DNA of 5,386 nt from Fidelibacterota bacterium. GTDB taxonomy: Bacteria; Fidelibacterota; Fidelibacteria; Fidelibacterales; Fidelibacteraceae. The notes under the pieces are model-generated. The model was not told the origin of the DNA. It saw nothing but the letters and a program-made list of their open reading frames with translations, and did no database searches. The translations under genes were made by a program, and so were the position numbers. The stretch is taken from NCBI GenBank assembly GCA_016937825.1, contig JAFGVT010000075.1, positions 1-5,386 on the forward strand. Direction: 5' to 3'. Shown here piece by piece: positions 1 to 5,386 of this stretch (position 1 is the stretch's first letter; every line of letters begins with the position of its first letter).

Positions 1-403
1 TCTGGATCAGTTCATAGAAGACCTCCTTGTATCCCTCGGGATGCCAGTTCAGGGAAAACTCGATCAGCGCATATTTTTTCTTATTTTCGTAGGTGAAGTA
101 CGGGATCCCGGGCGCATGGACGACATAGGTGGTAAAATAGAGCTCCCCCCCGAGATAAAGATTGATCGGAAGCCCCTCTTTCCGGATCTCCTCTTTGACG
201 ATCTCAAAATTCCGGATGATCTTATGTTGCCGCTCATGCTGTTCGGCGACCTGGTCGTTCTCGTATTGATGCGGTGTTGCGACGATGTCGGTAACCCCGT
301 TCTTGACCGCCTGGCGCAGGAGTTCCATGGAAGCTTCCAGGGTGGCCGGACCGTCATCGACATCGAACACAATGTGATTATGTATGTCGGCAATTCGCTG
401 CAT
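1..403 (-). CDS. PHP-domain phosphatase, CpsB/CapC/YwqE tyrosine-phosphatase-like, N-terminal part (3' end cut by window edge)
   Basis: This open frame starts at ATG 403-401 and runs without a stop off the left edge, giving 134 residues. The N-terminus reads MQRIADIHNHIVFDVDDGP. It carries the HxH metal motif (H8, H10) followed by VDDGP (15-19), the ATPH motif ending at H45, a GGE at 85-87 and the segment YALIEFS (111-117). This order matches the CpsB/YwqE family of Mn-dependent PHP enzymes, which are usually about 240-260 residues, so roughly half is missing. Family members dephosphorylate tyrosine kinases that control capsule or exopolysaccharide synthesis in the cytoplasm; that role here is inference. 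The start is supported by a Shine-Dalgarno sequence AAGAAGGA five bases upstream. Only 11 nt separate it from the end of the Na+-pump gene, so it is probably co-transcribed. Other PHP activities, such as histidinol phosphatase, are less likely given the VDDGP and ATPH motifs. Confidence 0.85.
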   Translation of the reverse strand, partial: MQRIADIHNHIVFDVDDGPATLEASMELLRQAVKNGVTDIVATPHQYENDQVAEQHERQHKIIRNFEIVKEEIRKEGLPINLYLGGELYFTTYVVHAPGIPYFTYENKKKYALIEFSLNWHPEGYKEVFYELIQ

Positions 404-408
404 AAAGA

Positions 409-416
409 TCCTTCTT
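409..416 (-). promoter_or_regulatory. ribosome binding site of the PHP phosphatase gene
   Basis: The minus strand reads AAGAAGGA here, then TCTTT, then the ATG at 403. The site overlaps the TAA stop codon (417-415) of the upstream pump gene. It fixes the phosphatase start and suggests reinitiation or coupling with translation of the preceding gene. Confidence 0.7.
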
Positions 417-1551
417 ACTGCAATACCGCCAGGAGAATGCCCGCCCCCACGGCGGATCCGATCACGCCGGCGACGTTCGGTCCCATGGCGTGCATTAATA
501 AATAGTTCGTTTTATCATATTCAAGTCCGACGTGCTGGACAACGCGCGCCGAGTCGGGGACCGCGCTTACGCCCGCTGCGCCGCACAGAGGATTGATCTT
601 GTTGCCTTCTTTCAGAAAGAGGTTCATGAACTTTGCGAACAGGACGCCCCCGGCTGTCGCGATCACAAAGGAAAGCGCTCCGAGGCAGAATATCCCCAGC
701 GACTGCCAGTTCAGGAACGTCGTCGCCTGTGTTGAGGCCCCGACGGTCAGTCCCAGCACGATGGTAACGGTATTGATGATCCCGTTCCGCGCCGTATCCG
801 CCAGCCGTTCCGTGACGCCGGATTCCTTAAGGAGATTTCCGAAGAACAGCATGCCGAGCAAGGGAAGCGCCGTGGGCGCGATGAAGGCGGTCACCAGGAA
901 ACCCACGATCGGGAACATGATTTTTTCCACTTTCGGGACCTTGCGAACCGGTTTCATACGGATAACGCGTTCTTTTTTCGTTGTCAGCAATTTCATCACC
1001 GGAGGCTGAATGATCGGAACCAGGGCCATATACGAATAGGCGGATATGGCGATGATCCCCATCAGGTGGGGCGCCAGTTTGGATGAAAGGAATATCGCCG
1101 TGGGACCGTCGGCGCCCCCGATGATCCCGATCGCACCCGCTTCCGCCGGGGCAAAGCCCAGCCAGCTGGCGCCCAGAAAGGTCAGGAAGATCCCCAGCTG
1201 CGCGGCGGCGCCCAGAAGCACCATCTTGGGATTTGACAAGAGCGCGGAAAAATCGGTCATCGCGCCGATGCCCAGAAAGATCAGCGGCGGGTAAATGCCC
1301 TGGATAACGCCGAAATATAAATAATTCAGGACGGAGCCGTCCTCGTAGATGCCCAGCTTCATGCCGGCATCGGCCAGGAAAGGGATGTTTCCGAGCAGGA
1401 TGCCGAATCCGATCGGGACCAGTAAGAGAGGCTCATAGGATTTTGCAATGCCCAGATACATCAGGACACACCCGATCGCGATCATGATAATATGTCCCCA
1501 GGTAACATTGGCAAATCCGGAATACCCGAGAAAATCGCTTAAAATATTCAT
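415..1551 (-). CDS. mmdB: Na+-transporting methylmalonyl-CoA decarboxylase, beta subunit (OadB/MmdB family)
   Basis: This 378-residue, very hydrophobic protein is the membrane subunit that decarboxylates carboxybiotin and couples this to Na+ export. It is close to the usual MmdB length. Hydrophobic segments lie roughly at 18-36, 42-58, 74-98, 110-134, 160-185, 211-238, 258-277, 284-307 and 352-377. The signature GGADGPT is at 145-151. Aligned by eye to Klebsiella OadB, functional residues D203, Y229, N373, G377, S382 and R389 correspond to D148, Y174, N320, G324, S329 and R336, and all are kept, so the pump looks intact. The basic cytoplasmic loop at 190-210 is typical. The start codon overlaps the stop of the biotin carrier gene (ATGA), with GGAGG upstream. 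Without context it could be an oxaloacetate or glutaconyl-CoA decarboxylase beta subunit; the adjoining mutase, epimerase and MmdA favour methylmalonyl-CoA. Confidence 0.96.
   Translation of the reverse strand: MNILSDFLGYSGFANVTWGHIIMIAIGCVLMYLGIAKSYEPLLLVPIGFGILLGNIPFLADAGMKLGIYEDGSVLNYLYFGVIQGIYPPLIFLGIGAMTDFSALLSNPKMVLLGAAAQLGIFLTFLGASWLGFAPAEAGAIGIIGGADGPTAIFLSSKLAPHLMGIIAISAYSYMALVPIIQPPVMKLLTTKKERVIRMKPVRKVPKVEKIMFPIVGFLVTAFIAPTALPLLGMLFFGNLLKESGVTERLADTARNGIINTVTIVLGLTVGASTQATTFLNWQSLGIFCLGALSFVIATAGGVLFAKFMNLFLKEGNKINPLCGAAGVSAVPDSARVVQHVGLEYDKTNYLLMHAMGPNVAGVIGSAVGAGILLAVLQ
1548..1551 (-). other. ATGA start/stop overlap between biotin carrier and pump subunit genes
   Basis: The minus strand reads ATGA at 1551-1548. 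ATG is the start of mmdB and TGA is the stop of mmdC. This arrangement usually gives translational coupling and would help keep carrier and pump subunits in step. It is the only overlapping junction in the operon. Confidence 0.9.
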
Positions 1552-1982
1552 GCATCCTCCATGCTCATCAATACATCTCCCTCAAGGACGGTGTCCCCGA
1601 CCTTGATGGCGATGCGTGAAATGATCCCGTCCGATGCCGCCAGAATATTGTTCTCCATTTTCATCGCTTCCATTTTTGCAACGAGCTGGCCGCTCTCCAC
1701 CTTGTCTCCCTCGGACACGACGATCGCCGTAATCAGCCCGGGTATCGGCGCTTTGATGACGTTGGCGGCGGCGGATTCCGCCGGACTGTGGGTCCGTTTC
1801 TCCGATACCTGGGGGACGACCGCCTTTCTCGCAAGGGTAGGCGTCTTTTTGGGTTGATCGGGGAGTTCAAATTCCACCTTGTAGCTCACGCCGTTACATT
1901 TGACGTCCGCAAACTCGTCGCCGACCGACTCGATGTCCACCTGGTATTCTTTTCCGTTGATCTTGAATTTATATGTTTTCAT
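1548..1982 (-). CDS. mmdC: biotin carboxyl carrier protein of methylmalonyl-CoA decarboxylase (gamma subunit)
   Basis: This 144-residue biotinyl protein shuttles the carboxyl group from the MmdA active site to the membrane pump. Residues 1-40 form a small beta-rich N-terminal segment (MKTYKFKINGKEYQVDIE), typical of carriers in this decarboxylase type. A linker at about 41-75 is rich in K, P, A and S but lacks the long Ala/Pro tract seen in many decarboxylase carriers. The biotinyl domain spans about 76-144: PIPG at 79-82, the biotinylation motif EAMKM at 105-109 with acceptor lysine K108, and the GD turn at 129-130. The gene lies 15 nt after the delta subunit gene and overlaps the pump gene by 4 nt. 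Its Shine-Dalgarno is poor: GGGTG lies five bases from the ATG, and an AAGG directly abuts it. Biotin attachment by a biotin-protein ligase (BirA type) encoded elsewhere is expected from the family. Confidence 0.96.
   Translation of the reverse strand: MKTYKFKINGKEYQVDIESVGDEFADVKCNGVSYKVEFELPDQPKKTPTLARKAVVPQVSEKRTHSPAESAAANVIKAPIPGLITAIVVSEGDKVESGQLVAKMEAMKMENNILAASDGIISRIAIKVGDTVLEGDVLMSMEDA
1556..1560 (-). promoter_or_regulatory. ribosome binding site of mmdB
   Basis: The minus strand reads GGAGG, four bases before the mmdB ATG, and lies inside the last codons of the biotin carrier gene. It is the cleanest Shine-Dalgarno core in the window and supports the start at 1551. Confidence 0.7.
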
Positions 1983-1997
1983 CCTTCACCCGTTCAA

Positions 1998-2402
1998 TTA
2001 AATTTTTCCAAAGTTCCGCATGCCAAGCGCTTTGCTGTTCCATCCCGAAAAGGGTTTGATCACTTTGCGAATGGTAAGGATCGCTTTTTCTTCTTCCTGG
2101 TATGCGCGCATTTCCAGACATAGCGCGGTCGCTACCGCAATGACGCTTCCTTCGTCTTCCACTTCCGTCTGCTCAATGCCTGCCGCCTTCTTTTTCAGGC
2201 GGTTCTTTTCAGAAACATCGATCGTTTTTGACATGATGCCGACGCTGAACGATACGATCGTCAGAGAGAACAGCACGATCAGGATTCCCACAAGGGTTAC
2301 GTTGTAGATCAGGGACTGATTCTCCCTGGGGATCCCGAGGCTTGCACTCAGGAGAAAAGGGACTGCGCCTGCCAGACAGGCCGTGATGATTCGTTTTGCC
2401 AT
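1998..2402 (-). CDS. mmdD: OadG/MmdD-like small membrane (delta/gamma) subunit of the decarboxylase
   Basis: This 134-residue protein is assigned mainly from gene position and architecture, because the family is poorly conserved. Residues 5-22 form a hydrophobic, signal-peptide-like stretch after a short basic start (MAKR). Residues 33-56 form a clear transmembrane segment (YNVTLVGILIVLFSLTIVSF). A charged, Lys/Glu-rich cytoplasmic stretch follows at 60-85, then a helix around SVIAVATALCLEMRAY (86-101), and a C-terminal SGWNSKALGMRN (119-130), reminiscent of the P-x-W-x(n)-R ending of OadG proteins. The usual role is to anchor and assemble the carboxyltransferase, carrier and pump subunits; direct biochemistry on this variant is not implied. 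It starts 9 nt after mmdA, with AGGA (2413-2410) overlapping the mmdA stop and spaced seven bases from the ATG. The extra first hydrophobic segment is unlike classical single-span OadG. Confidence 0.82.
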   Translation of the reverse strand: MAKRIITACLAGAVPFLLSASLGIPRENQSLIYNVTLVGILIVLFSLTIVSFSVGIMSKTIDVSEKNRLKKKAAGIEQTEVEDEGSVIAVATALCLEMRAYQEEEKAILTIRKVIKPFSGWNSKALGMRNFGKI

Positions 2403-2409
2403 AGTTCCG

Positions 2410-2413
2410 TCCT
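2410..2413 (-). promoter_or_regulatory. ribosome binding site of the OadG/MmdD-like gene
   Basis: The minus strand reads AGGA within and just after the TAG stop of mmdA, seven bases before the ATG at 2402. It supports the upstream start, and therefore the presence of the N-terminal hydrophobic segment. Confidence 0.55.
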
Positions 2414-3950
2414 ACAGGGGAATGTTTCCATGTTTTTTCATCGGATTGCTCAGCCGTTTCGTGGACAGCATCTCAAAGGCGCGAATCACCCGGAAACGCG
2501 TGTCTTTCGGCTCGATCACATCATCGATGTACCCGTGCTCCGCCGCCACATAGGGATTGGCAAATTTATCGCGGTATTCGTTCGTCAGTTCGGTCTTTCT
2601 GACCCCGCCGGTGTCGTCTTTCAGTTCTTTATGGTAAAGAATATTGACGGCTCCGTCGGCGCCCATTACGGCGATCTCGGCTTTGGGCCAGGCATAATTG
2701 ATATCGCCGCGGAGATGCTTGCTGCTCATGACGCAATAGGCTCCCCCGTAGGCTTTCCGCGTGATCACGGTCACTTTCGGGACCGTTGCCTCGGCATAGG
2801 CATAGATGAGCTTTGCCCCGTGCACGATGATCCCGCCGTATTCCTGGGCGGTCCCGGGCAAAAATCCCGGTACGTCGACAAGCGTCAGCAGAGGAATGTT
2901 GAAAGCGTCGCAAAAACGTACGAACCGCGCCCCTTTGATACTGGCCTTGATGTCCAGCACCCCGGCGAGATAACTGGGCTGGTTGGCGATAATGCCGACG
3001 GACCGGCCGTTGAAACGGGCATATCCGGTGATGATATTGGGCGCATAATGGCGCGAGACCTCCATGAATTCATGGTCGTCCACGATCTCATGTATGATCT
3101 CCTTCATATCGTAAGGAAGATTGGGGGCTTCGGGAACGATCTCATTCAGGAGCTCGGAAGCCCGGCTGATCGTGTCCTTGGGCGTCACCATCGGCGTCTC
3201 TTCCATATTGTTGGAAGGAATGTAAGAGATCAGTTTTCGGATCAGCAAAAGGGCTTCGTTCTCATCGTCGGCGGCAAAATGAGCCACCCCGGAGCGGGCG
3301 GCATGCACCATGGCTCCGCCAAGCTGCTCATCGGTCACAACTTCGTTCGTCACCGCCTGGACAACCTTGGGTCCCGTGATGAACATATAGGAGGTTTTTT
3401 CGACCATGACCACAAAATCCGTAATGGCGGGACTGTATACGGCGCCCCCCGCACAGGGTCCGAGGATCGCCGAGATCTGCGGGACGACTCCGGACGCCTC
3501 GACGTTCTTTTGAAAAATATCCGCATATCCGCCGAGCGCCAGAACGCCTTCCTGGATGCGCGCTCCGCCGGAATCATTCAGTCCGATGACCGGGGCGCCC
3601 ATCTTCATTGCCATTTCCATGACCTTGACGATCTTTGCGGCAAGGGTTTCGCTCAGGCTGCCGCCGAACACGGTAAAATCCTGGGCATAGACATACACCA
3701 GCCTTCCGTCGATGGTCCCGCATCCCGTGACAACCCCGTCGCCGAGATAATGTTCGTTCTCCATGCCGAAATTGGTGCAGCGGTGCATGACAAACATGTC
3801 AAATTCTTCAAAGGAATCCTGATCCAGTAACACATTGATGCGTTCGCGGGCGGTCATCTTGCCTTTCGCATGCTGTTTTGCGATCCTGTCTTCCCCACCG
3901 CCCATTTTTGCCTTGCGGCGCATTTCCTGCAAATGCTTAATATCGTCCAT
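2412..3950 (-). CDS. mmdA: methylmalonyl-CoA decarboxylase alpha subunit (biotin-dependent carboxyltransferase)
   Basis: This full-length 512-residue carboxyltransferase of the PccB/MmdA family transfers the carboxyl group between (S)-methylmalonyl-CoA and the carrier biotin. It has two crotonase-like halves. The N-terminal half binds acyl-CoA: AKGKMTARERI (28-38), FGGSLSE (95-101), SGGARIQEGV (127-136) and the oxyanion-hole segment GPCAGGAVYSP (164-174). The C-terminal half binds biotin: NQPSYLAGVLD (323-333), DVPGFLPGT (359-367), KAYGGAYCVMSSKHLRGD (399-416) and AEIAVMGADGAVNI (424-437). The C-terminus KKHGNIPL is typical of MmdA and PccB proteins. C406 sits where propionyl-CoA carboxylases usually have Asp. 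The protein follows the epimerase by 18 nt, with GGGAG at 3960-3956 as ribosome binding site. It could serve as a propionyl-CoA carboxylase beta subunit, but no biotin carboxylase gene is present and the pump subunit is, so decarboxylase is preferred. Confidence 0.96.
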   Translation of the reverse strand: MDDIKHLQEMRRKAKMGGGEDRIAKQHAKGKMTARERINVLLDQDSFEEFDMFVMHRCTNFGMENEHYLGDGVVTGCGTIDGRLVYVYAQDFTVFGGSLSETLAAKIVKVMEMAMKMGAPVIGLNDSGGARIQEGVLALGGYADIFQKNVEASGVVPQISAILGPCAGGAVYSPAITDFVVMVEKTSYMFITGPKVVQAVTNEVVTDEQLGGAMVHAARSGVAHFAADDENEALLLIRKLISYIPSNNMEETPMVTPKDTISRASELLNEIVPEAPNLPYDMKEIIHEIVDDHEFMEVSRHYAPNIITGYARFNGRSVGIIANQPSYLAGVLDIKASIKGARFVRFCDAFNIPLLTLVDVPGFLPGTAQEYGGIIVHGAKLIYAYAEATVPKVTVITRKAYGGAYCVMSSKHLRGDINYAWPKAEIAVMGADGAVNILYHKELKDDTGGVRKTELTNEYRDKFANPYVAAEHGYIDDVIEPKDTRFRVIRAFEMLSTKRLSNPMKKHGNIPL

Positions 3951-3955
3951 TCTTT

Positions 3956-3960
3956 CTCCC
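3956..3960 (-). promoter_or_regulatory. ribosome binding site of mmdA
   Basis: The minus strand reads GGGAG followed by AAAGA and the ATG at 3950, a five-base spacing. It lies in the 18-nt gap after the epimerase stop and supports the chosen mmdA start. Confidence 0.65.
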
Positions 3961-3968
3961 GTGTCCCG

Positions 3969-4373
3969 CTATTGATGTTCTTCCGTCAATTCAGTTAATA
4001 TCCCGAAGGTCGCTTTCGGATGTGCAAAAGCGATCTTGTGACCGCCCGCGCCGCCTCTCGGTTCGGTATCGATCATTCGGATGCCATGCGCTTCCATCGC
4101 CCGGATCGCCGACTTGCAGTCATCCACCTCATAGGCTATATGATGGATCCCCGGACCGCGCTTTTCCATGAATTTTGCGATCGGACTTTCGGGACTGCTT
4201 GGCTCAAGCAGTTCGATACGGGTATCGCCGATCGAAAAAAAGGCGACCCTGACCATCTGATCTTCCACTTCCTCGGTACCGGTCAGTTCCAGTCCGAGAA
4301 TGTCACGATAGAAGGGTATCTGTTCTTCAAGCGATTCAACCGCATATCCGATATGTGATATTTTTTTAACCAT
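3969..4373 (-). CDS. mce: methylmalonyl-CoA epimerase
   Basis: This 134-residue protein of the vicinal-oxygen-chelate (glyoxalase) fold interconverts (R)- and (S)-methylmalonyl-CoA, linking the mutase product to MmdA. Two repeated beta-alpha-beta modules are visible, starting at KISHIGYAVES (4-14) and GIHHIAYEVDD (75-85). Expected metal ligands are H7, a position in the IELLEP strand (E54), one of the HH pair at 77-78, and E128 in ILTELTE; all are present. The segment SPIAKFMEKRGPGIHHIAYE and the GHKIAFAHPK loop (111-120) are standard for bacterial epimerases, and the length is normal. It begins 14 nt after the mutase gene. GGGAGAGG at 4388-4381, touching the mutase stop codon, is a plausible ribosome binding site seven bases from the ATG. 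A second ATG seven bases upstream (4380) is out of frame and not used for this product. Confidence 0.97.
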   Translation of the reverse strand: MVKKISHIGYAVESLEEQIPFYRDILGLELTGTEEVEDQMVRVAFFSIGDTRIELLEPSSPESPIAKFMEKRGPGIHHIAYEVDDCKSAIRAMEAHGIRMIDTEPRGGAGGHKIAFAHPKATFGILTELTEEHQ

Positions 4374-4380
4374 GCCTCAT

Positions 4381-4388
4381 CCTCTCCC
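4381..4388 (-). promoter_or_regulatory. ribosome binding site of the epimerase gene
   Basis: The minus strand reads GGGAGAGG, beginning on the last base of the mutase TAG stop and ending seven bases before the epimerase ATG. The overlap with the stop suggests coupled translation. Confidence 0.6.
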
Positions 4389-5386
4389 TATACCACGATG
4401 TTTTCTTTATATTCTCCGAAAACCTCACGCATCACATTGCAGATCTCACCCAATGTCGCGTAACATTTTACGGCGTCTATGATCCGTGGCATGACGTTTT
4501 GGGTCCCCTCGCAGGCGTGTTTCAGCTCCGCCAGGACCGTTTTGACCGCCTTCTCATCCCGCTTCGACTTGAGTTCCTCGATGCGCCGGATCTGCTCATG
4601 CTGGATCCTCCGGTCTACGCGCAAAAGATTTTTCGGCGGTTCTTCCTTGACCGTGAATTTATTGACGCCCACGATCACGCAGGTCTCTTTTTCGATCTCC
4701 CGCTGGATGCGGTAGGCCTCGCGCTGGATCTCTCGCTGGACATATCCCTGCTCGATCGCCGAGGACATGCCGCCCAGTTCATCGATCTTGCCGATATAGG
4801 CTTCCGCTTCGGCCTCGATCTTATCCGTCAGGGCTTCCACGAAATACGATCCTCCAAGCGGATCGATGGTCTGCGCTACGCCGGATTCGTGGGCGATCAC
4901 CTGCTGCGTGCGCAAGGCAATGCGGACGGCTTCTTCCGTCGGCAATGCCAAAGCTTCATCCTTGCTGTTGGTATGCAGGCTCTGGGTGCCGCCCATGACC
5001 GCAGCCAGCGCCTGAATAGCCACGCGGACGATATTATTGTCCGGCTGCTGCGCCGTGAGGGTCGATCCGCCGGTCTGCGTGTGGAAACGCAGCATCATGG
5101 ATTTGGGATCTTGTGCGCCAAAGCGATCTTTCATGATCCGTGCCCATAAGCGCCGCGCCGCCCGGAATTTTGCCACTTCCTCGAACAGGTTGTTGTGCGC
5201 ATTGAAGAAAAAGGAGAGACGGCCGGCAAAATCATCCACATTCATTCCGGCCTTCAGGGCGGCCTCGGTATAGGCGATCCCGTCGGCCAGCGTGAATCCG
5301 ATCTCCTGGGCGGCCGTTGACCCCGCTTCCCGGATATGGTATCCGGAAATGGAGATGGTATTCCATTTGGGGACGAATTGCGCGCA
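4388..5386 (-). CDS. mcmA1: methylmalonyl-CoA mutase catalytic (N-terminal domain) subunit, C-terminal 332 residues (5' end cut by window edge)
   Basis: This coenzyme-B12-dependent radical enzyme rearranges succinyl-CoA and methylmalonyl-CoA. The frame stays open from the TAG stop (4390-4388) to the right edge; the internal ATG at 5245 is not the start, since homology continues upstream. The window-edge end begins CAQFVPKWNTISISGYHIREAG. Its YH pair (visible residues 16-17) matches Y243-H244 of the Propionibacterium large chain, so about 200-230 N-terminal residues lie outside. Other mutase landmarks are FHTQTGGSTLTAQQPDNN, GGTQSLHTNSKDEALALPTE, AHESGVAQTIDPLGGSYFVE and the final MREVFGEYKENIVV. 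The protein stops where single-chain mutases continue into the B12-binding domain, so this is the split form and needs a separate B12 subunit, not seen here. Residues that separate methylmalonyl- from isobutyryl-CoA mutases lie beyond the edge; the neighbours favour methylmalonyl-CoA. Confidence 0.93.
   Translation of the reverse strand, partial: CAQFVPKWNTISISGYHIREAGSTAAQEIGFTLADGIAYTEAALKAGMNVDDFAGRLSFFFNAHNNLFEEVAKFRAARRLWARIMKDRFGAQDPKSMMLRFHTQTGGSTLTAQQPDNNIVRVAIQALAAVMGGTQSLHTNSKDEALALPTEEAVRIALRTQQVIAHESGVAQTIDPLGGSYFVEALTDKIEAEAEAYIGKIDELGGMSSAIEQGYVQREIQREAYRIQREIEKETCVIVGVNKFTVKEEPPKNLLRVDRRIQHEQIRRIEELKSKRDEKAVKTVLAELKHACEGTQNVMPRIIDAVKCYATLGEICNVMREVFGEYKENIVV

Noticed and set aside
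101..110. Perfect palindrome CGGGATCCCG as a possible regulatory site or terminator stem
   Set aside because: It lies inside the phosphatase coding sequence at conserved-looking residues, has no loop or T-run, and short palindromes of this kind are expected by chance.
404..414. A possible transcription terminator at the end of the pump operon
   Set aside because: The gap is only 11 nt, contains no inverted repeat or T-run, and is filled by the ribosome binding site of the next gene.
2430..3830. A 466-codon open frame on the plus strand opposite mmdA
   Set aside because: The opposite strand encodes an unmistakable full-length carboxyltransferase. The antisense product is rich in His, Asp, Gly and Arg with no recognisable domain, which fits a shadow frame created by the codon bias of mmdA.
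4361..4367. A run of seven A on the coding strand near the start of the epimerase gene, as a possible slippage or programmed frameshift site
   Set aside because: The normal frame gives a complete epimerase without any shift. The run simply encodes the Lys-Lys pair near the start.
4499..5149. A 216-codon plus-strand open frame opposite the mutase gene
   Set aside because: It is fully antisense to a conserved mutase coding sequence, shows no family motif, and is explained by codon bias.
4388..5245. Treating the ATG at 5245 as the true start of a short 285-residue mutase
   Set aside because: The frame upstream to the window edge encodes conserved mutase sequence, including the YH active-site pair, so the gene continues past the right edge.
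1..5386. CRISPR array, insertion sequence, tRNA/rRNA or phage-like module
   Set aside because: I see no direct repeats with spacers, no transposase motifs, no RNA-gene signatures, and no gap longer than 20 nt between the genes.

Overview
The window is a densely packed bacterial operon fragment read entirely on the minus strand, so transcription runs from high to low coordinates. In transcription order it holds: the C-terminal 332 residues of a methylmalonyl-CoA mutase catalytic subunit (cut by the right edge), methylmalonyl-CoA epimerase, the carboxyltransferase subunit of methylmalonyl-CoA decarboxylase (MmdA), a small OadG/MmdD-like membrane subunit, a biotin carrier protein (MmdC), the polytopic Na+-pump subunit (MmdB/OadB), and the N-terminal 134 residues of a CpsB/YwqE-type PHP-domain phosphatase (cut by the left edge). 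Gaps between genes are 14, 18, 9, 15, -4 and 11 nt. No stretch longer than 20 nt lies outside a gene, and I see no promoter, terminator, RNA gene, repeat array or mobile element.

The first six genes form one metabolic unit. The mutase interconverts succinyl-CoA and (R)-methylmalonyl-CoA, and the epimerase converts the R form to the S form. MmdA moves the carboxyl group from (S)-methylmalonyl-CoA to biotin on MmdC, giving propionyl-CoA. MmdB then decarboxylates carboxybiotin while exporting Na+, and the MmdD-like protein is expected to hold the complex together at the membrane. In the forward direction this turns succinate-level carbon into propionate and conserves energy as a sodium gradient. 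Run backwards it would carboxylate propionyl-CoA at the expense of that gradient, as proposed for some propionate oxidisers. The sequence does not say which direction is used.

The organism is probably an anaerobic or fermentative bacterium of moderate GC content (a little over half by eye). The separate mutase catalytic subunit without a fused B12 domain, the mmd gene set and the CpsB/YwqE-type phosphatase are all compatible with Clostridia-like Firmicutes, but also with several uncultured anaerobic phyla, so I do not assign a taxon.

This is mostly a well-known system. Points deserving a second look are the absence of the B12-binding mutase subunit between the mutase and the epimerase, the tight linkage of a tyrosine-phosphatase-like PHP gene to the end of the pump operon, and a delta subunit with an extra N-terminal hydrophobic segment.
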